Of a DNA stretch of 64,000 bases, positions 58,368 to 64,000 are shown piece by piece. Numbering within the stretch: position 1 is the stretch's first letter; every line of letters begins with the position of its first letter. The notes beneath the pieces are model-generated. The model was not told where the DNA came from, made no database searches, and worked only from the letters and a program-made list of their open reading frames with translations. The position numbers and the translations under genes are program-made. Origin of the DNA: Jiangella sp. DSM 45060 (GTDB lineage: Bacteria; Actinomycetota; Actinomycetes; Jiangellales; Jiangellaceae); the NCBI RefSeq assembly GCF_900105175.1, contig NZ_LT629771.1, forward strand, positions 4,916,501-4,980,500, in the 5' to 3' direction.

Positions 58368-60671
58368 GTGAGCACAGCCCTGCTGCGCCGTCGTGGCGTC
58401 GCACGGGTCTCCGGTGTGCTGGGCGTCTGCGCTCTCGTGAGCACGGGCGTCGTCGTCTCCACCACGGCCGCTTCGGCCGAGGAAGAGACCGTCACCGGGA
58501 CCCTGCAGACGTTCGCCGCGGAGGCGTTCGCCCCCCAGGCCGATGAGCTCCCGACCGGCCTCGTCGAGGCCATCCAGCGCGACCTCGGCATCTCCGCCGA
58601 GGAGTACCTCGCCAACGCGGCGGCCGCCAAGGTCGCCGCTGACGTCGTTGCGGAGCTCGAGGCCGCCGGCGTGAACATCAACGCTTCCGCCATCAGCGGC
58701 CAGGACGTCACCATCTACGTCGAGGCCGAGGCCGACGTCGCCGCCGCTGAGGCGGTCGGCGCCACCGTCAAGATCGGTGTCCCGGAGAAGTCCGACGGGC
58801 TCGAGGAGCAGGAGCTCCACCCGCAGGACGACTTCAAGGGCGGCTACGGCTACGCCACCGTCGACGACCCCGAGGCGCCGAGCTCGCTGTACCGCTGCTC
58901 GGCCGGCCTGAACGGCACCTCGGGCGGCAACCCCGTCAACTTCACCGCGGGCCACTGCGGCTACGAGTTCGACGAGGGCCACCCGATGTACCACCTGCCG
59001 CTCGACGGCCCGCTGTTCGACAGCGACTCGTGGACCACCGGCGAGTTCCTCGACCACCCGCTGGGTGAGAACGGCCCGATGCACTTCGGCGCCGGCGAGG
59101 ACGGCAACGACGGCGGTCTGCTCAACATCACCGCGCCGAACTGGACGCCGGTCCCGCAGGTCGCGACCTGGGGCGGCGGCACGGGTGCTCCCGACGACGG
59201 CGAGTCGGTGAACGTCTTCGACTCCACCGACGCCATCGTGGGCCAGCCGGCCTGCAAGTCCGGCGCCACGTCGGGCTGGACCTGCGGCGAGGTGCTGTTC
59301 GCCGAGGACACCGTCCAGCTGAGCACCGAAGAGACCGTCACGGCGTTCATCTTCACCGCCTGCATGCTGTCGGGTGACAGCGGTGGCGCGATCGTCTCGG
59401 GCAACTACGCCCTGGGCGTCGACTCGTTCTCCACCGCGGCCACCACGGCCACCTGCGACTCCAGCAACTGGAACCCGGCGACGGAGTACCAGGAGGGCGG
59501 GTTCTCCGACGGCGACATCGGCGGTGGCTTCGCCGTCACCAGCGGCTCGGCCAACGCCGAGACCCTGTTCGGCGACGACTACAGCCTGTCGATCCACGTC
59601 GGCACGCCGGCCGTCACCTCGCCGGAGGACGGCGCCACCACGGGCCAGACCCCGACCATCTCGGGCACGGTCGCCGCTGCTGAGGGCGCCACGGTCTCCG
59701 TGGCGATCGAGGGCGGCCCGACCGTCGAGGGCACCGTCGGCGCCGACGGCGCCTGGAGCGCCGAGGTCGACGAGACCCTCGAGCCCGGCACGTACAACTA
59801 CACCGCCACCGCTTCGCACACCGCGAACGGCGCGTCCGACGTCACCACCGGTGGCGAGGCGACGGGCAGCTTCGAGGTCGTCGAGAAGCAGGTCGAGGAC
59901 CTCGCGGTCGACTCCCCGACCGAGGGCCAGACCACCGGCAACGCCCGTCCGGAGTTCTCCGGCACCGGCCAGCCGGGCGCCACGGTCACGCTGTCGGTCG
60001 GCGACGCCGACTACGGCTCCGCCGAGGTCGGCGAGGACGGCTCCTGGGCCATCGCCCCGGAGAGCGACCTGCCGGTCGGCGTGCGCTTCGACGCCGTTGT
60101 GACGCAGTCCTTCGAGGACGACACCCAGGAGGTCACGGTCGCCGGTCTCGGCATCGAGGCCGCCGCCGTCACCGTCACGGCTCCGGAGGACGGCTCGACC
60201 GTCGCCGGTGACGTGAACTTCGAGGGCACCTCGTTCGCCGGTGCCGACATCGGCCTGCTGCTCGAGCAGGCTGCCGCCGACGCCGCTGGCGACGACGCGC
60301 AGCCGCGCCTGGGCCTGCGCGCCGAGGGCGAGGACGACGTCGAGGAGTGGGCCGGCGAGTTCAACATCGACGACGCCGGCAACTGGACGTTCGACCCGGC
60401 CGAGGACCTGCCGGAGGGTGACTACACGATCACCGCTCAGGCGAGCCTCGAGGGCGGCGACCCCGAGCTGTCCAGCTCCGAGGCCGTGGCCTCCTTCACC
60501 GTGTCCAACGGTGGCGGCGGTGACGACAGCGGCAACGGCGACGACGGTGACGAGGACCTCCCCGACACCGGCTCGTCCGGCACCACCTGGATGGTCGTCG
60601 GCGGCATCGCGCTGCTGCTGGCCGGCGGCGCCGCGGTGGCCGTTCGCGCCCGCCGCAACACCACCGCCTGA
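58368..60671 (+). CDS. Secreted, wall-anchored trypsin-like serine protease with Ig-like repeats (paralog 2)
   Basis: A 767-residue protein from GTG 58368 behind GGAG. The Sec signal (LLRRRGVARVSGVLGVCALVS, cut near ASAEEE) and pro-region (about residues 40-165) are followed by the S1 domain. His196 is in FTAGHCGYE, Asp248 in NDGGLLN and Ser338 in LSGDSGGAI. Ig-like domains follow (SPEDGATTGQTPTISGT, SPTEGQTTGNARPEFSGT, APEDGSTVAGDVNFEGT). The end is a standard sortase signal: LPDTG at 731-735, a hydrophobic helix, then RARRNTTA. The protein is far more acidic than paralog 1 and its codons look tuned for high expression. Confidence 0.92.
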   Translation: MSTALLRRRGVARVSGVLGVCALVSTGVVVSTTAASAEEETVTGTLQTFAAEAFAPQADELPTGLVEAIQRDLGISAEEYLANAAAAKVAADVVAELEAAGVNINASAISGQDVTIYVEAEADVAAAEAVGATVKIGVPEKSDGLEEQELHPQDDFKGGYGYATVDDPEAPSSLYRCSAGLNGTSGGNPVNFTAGHCGYEFDEGHPMYHLPLDGPLFDSDSWTTGEFLDHPLGENGPMHFGAGEDGNDGGLLNITAPNWTPVPQVATWGGGTGAPDDGESVNVFDSTDAIVGQPACKSGATSGWTCGEVLFAEDTVQLSTEETVTAFIFTACMLSGDSGGAIVSGNYALGVDSFSTAATTATCDSSNWNPATEYQEGGFSDGDIGGGFAVTSGSANAETLFGDDYSLSIHVGTPAVTSPEDGATTGQTPTISGTVAAAEGATVSVAIEGGPTVEGTVGADGAWSAEVDETLEPGTYNYTATASHTANGASDVTTGGEATGSFEVVEKQVEDLAVDSPTEGQTTGNARPEFSGTGQPGATVTLSVGDADYGSAEVGEDGSWAIAPESDLPVGVRFDAVVTQSFEDDTQEVTVAGLGIEAAAVTVTAPEDGSTVAGDVNFEGTSFAGADIGLLLEQAAADAAGDDAQPRLGLRAEGEDDVEEWAGEFNIDDAGNWTFDPAEDLPEGDYTITAQASLEGGDPELSSSEAVASFTVSNGGGGDDSGNGDDGDEDLPDTGSSGTTWMVVGGIALLLAGGAAVAVRARRNTTA

Positions 60672-60699
60672 TCATCAGGTAGCTAGCACCAGCTGAACC

Positions 60700-60743
60700 C
60701 GAGTGGCCCCGGCCCCGCCTCGTGCGGGGTTCGGGGCCACTCG
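60700..60743. terminator. Strong hairpin terminator
   Basis: CGAGTGGCCCCG at 60700-60711 pairs perfectly with CGGGGCCACTCG at 60732-60743, and an inner CCCCGC/GCGGGG stem extends it. It lies 29 bp after the protease stop. It lacks a T-run, which is common for actinomycete terminators. Confidence 0.8.
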
Positions 60744-60815
60744 GCGTTACGGAATCGTGACGCGGCCGCCGGCGTCACGCTCGGTGACGACCGCGGCCCT
60801 CCTAGGCTGGACGAT

Positions 60816-61678
60816 GTGACCTCGCCCACGCCGCGTGCCGACGCTGCCGGCCTGCTCCGCCGCGACGTCCTCCTCGAGTGGTACCGCTACCCACCCGGAC
60901 CGCCGGTGACCATCCCCCGGCACACGCACGACGGCTATCAGCTCAACCTCAACCTCGACCTGCCCGGAGGCATCCGCTACCGCGGCGCCTACCACGTCGT
61001 GCCGGCCGGCAGCCTGACGGTCGTCATGCCGGGCGAGACGCACACCCCGATCGACCCCGACCATCGCGAGCGCGAGTCCGAACACCTCGTCCTCTACCTG
61101 ACGCCCGGCACGCTCGTCGCGGCAGCCGCCGACCTCACCGGACGACCCGGCGGGCTGCCCTTCTTCCGCGACCTCACCATCGCCGACGCCCACACCGTCG
61201 CCCGGTTCACCCGCGCGCACACCGCGCTGTCCGGCGGGCCGGCCACGGTGCTGGACCAGGACGTCCGGCTGCTCGGGTTCGTCACCGGCCTGCTGCGCCG
61301 GCACGCCCGGCTCCCCGCCGGCCGCCCTCCCCCACCCGCCCGCACCGCCGTCCGCCGGGCCCGCGACTTCCTGCACGAGCACCACGCCGCCGCGGTCACG
61401 CTGGCCGAGCTCGCCCGCGTCAGCGGGTTGAGCCCGTACCACCTGACCCGCCTGTTCACCGCGGACGTCGGCATGCCGCCGCACGCCTACCAGCTGCAGC
61501 TGCGCGTCGAGCACGCCAAACGGCTGCTGCTGGCCGGGCGCCCGGTGATCGACGCCGGCCACGAGGCGGGGTTCTACGACCTCAGCCACTTCACCCGGCA
61601 CTTCAACGGTTCGTCGGCGTCCCGCCGGGCGCGTATGCCCGCAAGAACGTACATCCGCCCGCGAACGGCGCCACGTAG
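60816..61678 (+). CDS. AraC-family regulator with an apparent one-base frameshift near its end
   Basis: Starts at GTG 60816. The N-terminal half is a cupin-type sensor (IPRHTHDGYQLNLNLDLPGG, VMPGETHTPIDPD). The C-terminal part has two helix-turn-helices (VTLAELARVSGLSPYHLTRLF, VIDAGHEAGFYDLSHFTRHF). At about 61608 the expected AAC-CGG-TTC reads AACGGTTC, one C short. The normal AraC ending (RFVGVPPGAYARKNV and a TAG at about 61678) continues in another frame. Read literally, the frame instead runs on into the SDR gene and gives a 575-residue hybrid. A sequencing error or a recent mutation is possible. The coordinates given are those of the restored gene. Confidence 0.75.
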
Positions 61679-61688
61679 CGTCGGCGGG

Positions 61689-62543
61689 GTGAACACCGAC
61701 ACCCCAGCACCCGCCCGGGTCTGGCTGATCACCGGCGCGTCGTCCGGTCTCGGCCGGGCCGTCGCGCAGGCGGCCCTCGACGCCGGTGAGGCCGTCGTCG
61801 CGACCGCCCGCAAGGCCGGCGCCCTGGACGACCTCGTCGAGCGGCACCCACGCCGCGTCGCCGCCGTCGAGCTGGACGTCACCGACACCGCCCGCGTCCG
61901 CACCGCCGTCGACGCGGCCACGGACGCCTTCGGGCGCGTCGACGTCCTCGTGAACAGCGCCGGCCGCGCCCTCATCGGCGCCGCCGAGGAGACCACCGAC
62001 GCCGAGCTGCGCGACCTGATGGACGTCCACTTCTTCGGCCCTGCGGCACTGACCCGGGCCGTCCTGCCCGGCATGCGAGCGCAGGGCTCCGGCGCCGTCG
62101 TACAGATCAGCAGCATGGGCGGACGGCTGTCGTTCGCCGCGGTGTCCGCGTACTCGGCGACGAAGTTCGCACTGGAGGGCTACTCAGAGGCGCTGGCGGA
62201 GGAGGTCGCTTCGTTCGGGATCCGCGTGCTGATCGTCGAGCCGGGCGCGTTCCGAACCGGCCTGCACGGCACGTCGATGCGGATGACCACGTCCCTGCCC
62301 GCCTACGACGCCGTGGTCGGACCGATTCGGGCGATGCAGGCCGGCTTCGACGGAACCCAGCCGGGCGACCCCGCCAAGGCGGCCGCCGCCATCCGCGCCG
62401 CTCTCGACGCCGACGATCCGCCGCTGCGGCTGCCGCTGGGCAACGACGCCGCCGACGCGGTGCGCGACAACCTGGACCGGCTGCGGGCGGAGTTCGACGT
62501 CTGGGAGCCGCTGTCGCGCAGCACCGACCTCGACCCGCCCTGA
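61689..62543 (+). CDS. Short-chain dehydrogenase/reductase
   Basis: A 284-residue classical SDR from GTG 61689. The cofactor motif is LITGASSGLGRAVAQAAL, then VDVLVNSAGRALIG. The catalytic Ser is in VVQISSMGGRLSF and the YxxxK in YSATKFALEGYSEAL, followed by VLIVEPGAFRTG. The family is NAD(P)-dependent with an unknown substrate. The preceding AraC gene is probably its regulator, as the pair is commonly seen together. The preceding frame runs into this gene without a stop because of the frameshift noted above. Confidence 0.92.
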   Translation: MNTDTPAPARVWLITGASSGLGRAVAQAALDAGEAVVATARKAGALDDLVERHPRRVAAVELDVTDTARVRTAVDAATDAFGRVDVLVNSAGRALIGAAEETTDAELRDLMDVHFFGPAALTRAVLPGMRAQGSGAVVQISSMGGRLSFAAVSAYSATKFALEGYSEALAEEVASFGIRVLIVEPGAFRTGLHGTSMRMTTSLPAYDAVVGPIRAMQAGFDGTQPGDPAKAAAAIRAALDADDPPLRLPLGNDAADAVRDNLDRLRAEFDVWEPLSRSTDLDPP

Positions 62544-62544
62544 C

Positions 62545-62952
62545 TCAGGAAGCCAGCAGTTCGGTGCGGGCACCGACCGTCTCGTAGGTCGTGACGGCCC
62601 GCCGGTCGAGGCTCAGCAGGGTGACGTCATGCTCGGCAGCGGTGAAGGCGATGAGCGCATCGTAGGTCCGCCCGCCGAGGATCAGGCCGTTCGCGGCGGT
62701 GGCCAGCAGCGCGCGGTACCCGCGCTCCGTCAGCCCCAGGTACGGCTCGGTGAAGCGGTCGGCGAGGAAATCGTGCACCAGACCCGGCAGGGCGCGATGT
62801 GGCGGCGGCAATCGGGTCAGCACCGAATAGGACTCGATGGCGGCATGGGCCACCAGCCTCGGACGGCGTGCGAGTACCTTCACGCTCTCCGCGTGGTGTT
62901 CGTGCCAGCTCGCGAAGCCGGCGATGACGATGCTGGAGTCGACCGCGATCAT
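62545..62952 (-). CDS. vapC: VapC-type PIN-domain toxin
   Basis: A 135-residue PIN-domain ribonuclease. The acidic metal site is visible: Asp in MIAVDSSIVIAGF, Glu in AHAAIESYSVLTRLP, and the Asp of GGRTYDALIAFTA and of LLSLDRRAV. ATG 62952 overlaps the antitoxin stop (ATGA), as in VapBC operons. VapC toxins cut specific tRNAs or rRNA when freed from VapB. The toxin is full length, but its antitoxin gene is truncated. Confidence 0.9.
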   Translation of the reverse strand: MIAVDSSIVIAGFASWHEHHAESVKVLARRPRLVAHAAIESYSVLTRLPPPHRALPGLVHDFLADRFTEPYLGLTERGYRALLATAANGLILGGRTYDALIAFTAAEHDVTLLSLDRRAVTTYETVGARTELLAS

Positions 62953-63131
62953 CTGCGTGTCTGCTCCAACACGTCGCGGACCATCTCAGTGGTGAGTTCC
63001 GGCATGTCGACATCGGCGACGGCCACCGGCCCGTCGCCTTCGTCGACCAGGCGCATCGGCGTCGGGGTGGGAACGATCTCCAGCCGGCCGTCGCACTCCA
63101 CCACGTCCGCTCTCGCCAGCCCTGACGTCAA
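62949..63131 (-). pseudogene. VapB-type antitoxin, N-terminal DNA-binding part missing
   Basis: The frame upstream of VapC ends with VVECDGRLEIVPTPTPMRLVDEGDG and then DMPELTTEMVRDVLEQTRR, the toxin-binding tail of AbrB-type VapB antitoxins. The usual N-terminal 20-25 residues (the DNA-binding strand region with its TTIDxAGRVVxP motif) are absent in all frames of the 5' DNA. The first possible start is TTG 63131, giving about 60 residues. An MFS gene begins 32 bp beyond. The remnant may still neutralise VapC but could not repress the operon as a normal VapB does. Confidence 0.7.
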
Positions 63132-63162
63132 GCCGGAGTGGACGCGCTGGAAGGATGGCCAG

Positions 63163-64000
63163 GTGCGCCGGCTGCTGTTGGACCTTACGCCGCTCAAGGT
63201 CAGCGTTCCGTATCGCCGGCTCTGGATCGGCATCTCGCTGTCCGGCATCGGCACCCACCTGACCACCGTCGCCGTCGGGTTGCAGGTGTACGACCTGACG
63301 GGGTCGACGTTCCGGGTGGGGCTGGTCGGGCTGTTCGCGCTGGCGCCGCTGGTGGCGCTGGGCCTGTACGGCGGGGCGATCGTCGACGCGTACGACCGGC
63401 GGCGGGTGGTGGTCGTGAGCTCGTCCGGCCTGCTGGCGGTGGCGGCCGGGTTCGCGGTGCAGGCGTGGCTGGACCTCGGCAACGTGTGGCTGCTGTACGC
63501 GCTCGTGGCGGTGCAGAACGGGTTCTTCGCGGTGAACTCGCCCGCGCGGACGGCGATCATCCCGCGGCTGCTGCCCGGCCCGCTGCTGCCGGCGGCGAAC
63601 GCGCTGGGCAGCATGTCGATGAGCTTCGGCCTGACGATCGGGCCGCTGCTGGCGGGGGTGCTGATCGACTCGGTCGGCTACGGCTGGACGTACAGCATCG
63701 AGGCGGTGCTGCTGACGTTCGCGCTGACGACGCTGCTGGCGCTGCCGCCGATGCCACCGCAGGGGACGGTGCGCCGGGCCGGGCTGCGGTCGGTGCTGGA
63801 GGGCCTGTCGTACCTGCGGACCCGGCCGAACGTGCGCATGACGTTCCTGGTGGACCTGTGCGCGATGGTGCTGGCGATGCCGCGGGTGCTGTTCCCGGCG
63901 GTCGCTGCCGCGGTGCTGGGCGGCGGGCCGACGACGGTGGGCATCCTGGTGGCGGGGATGGCGGTCGGCGCGTTCCTGGCGGGGTTGTTCTCCGGGCCGC
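63163..64000 (+). CDS. MFS transporter, N-terminal part (runs off window)
   Basis: At least 279 residues from GTG 63163 with AAGGA upstream, open to the window edge. It begins LKVSVPYRRLWIGISLSGIGTHLTTVAVGLQVYDLTGS and continues with motif A-like GGAIVDAYDRRRVVVVSS, FAVNSPARTAIIPRLLP and GLTIGPLLAGVLIDSVGY, typical of EntS-like MFS exporters. About eight helices are visible so far. The substrate is unknown. It diverges from the truncated vapB remnant with almost no promoter space. Confidence 0.9.
   Translation, partial: MRRLLLDLTPLKVSVPYRRLWIGISLSGIGTHLTTVAVGLQVYDLTGSTFRVGLVGLFALAPLVALGLYGGAIVDAYDRRRVVVVSSSGLLAVAAGFAVQAWLDLGNVWLLYALVAVQNGFFAVNSPARTAIIPRLLPGPLLPAANALGSMSMSFGLTIGPLLAGVLIDSVGYGWTYSIEAVLLTFALTTLLALPPMPPQGTVRRAGLRSVLEGLSYLRTRPNVRMTFLVDLCAMVLAMPRVLFPAVAAAVLGGGPTTVGILVAGMAVGAFLAGLFSGP

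Overview
The window is very GC-rich, densely packed DNA with many GTG starts and 4-base stop/start overlaps (ATGA or GTGA). It carries AfsR/SARP, MocR, PadR and RpiR regulators, an OsmC protein, alpha-lytic-type proteases and a WXG-type protein. This points to the chromosome of a filamentous or soil actinomycete. Nothing fixes the genus, so no species is claimed.

Left core (1-12.2 kb): the 5' part of argS with an overlapping XRE regulator; a PadR regulator with an 18-bp perfect palindrome before its start; VOC and DUF418 genes; a DUF664/DinB remnant; a RibD/DHFR-like gene; a zinc-ribbon membrane protein; a 937-residue AfsR-type regulator; a small secreted protein; a MocR-type regulator that has lost its PLP lysine; and methionine aminopeptidase.

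Genomic island (12.25-36.2 kb): an intact tRNA-Arg(CCG) lies at the left edge, and a copy of its 3' end lies at 36.18 kb. The near-identical 39-nt repeats (38/39) look like attL and attR of an element inserted into the tRNA gene. The cargo combines sugar-nucleotide and glycosylation functions (rfbA, rfbD, a GT1 glycosyltransferase, a pyruvyltransferase-like protein, a DHA2 exporter) with a rhamnoside-use module: AraC regulator, GH78 alpha-L-rhamnosidase, a Dpp-type ABC importer with a permease-ATPase fusion, and an M23/PKD protein. An asparagine-synthetase-like enzyme without the glutaminase cysteine follows. The right end holds decayed small genes, and no integrase is visible.

Right core (36.2-64 kb): first, a nine-gene, largely overlapping nucleoside operon (RpiR regulator, BMP lipoprotein, ABC ATPase, two permeases, metallophosphoesterase, HAD phosphatase, MgtC-like protein, nucleoside phosphorylase) preceded by two matching palindromes. 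Second, a four-gene operon around a WXG-domain/calpain-like cysteine protease with two tandem paralogous beta-rich proteins, a possible type VII effector/immunity set. Third, MarR-GNAT, FabH and OsmC-kinase-UBP groups, in which the kinase is interrupted by a 17-unit, 15-bp repeat array. Fourth, an MFS-USP fusion with its MarR regulator. Fifth, two paralogous secreted trypsin-like proteases separated by tandem repeats, one with an LPDTG sorting signal. Last come an AraC gene with an apparent frameshift beside an SDR gene, a VapC toxin with a truncated antitoxin, and the start of an MFS gene.

The best candidates for something undescribed are the calpain/WXG operon and a small dispersed hairpin element. 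The hairpin has compensatory stem changes, occurs in the 57.5-kb repeats, and occurs again inside the kinase gene.
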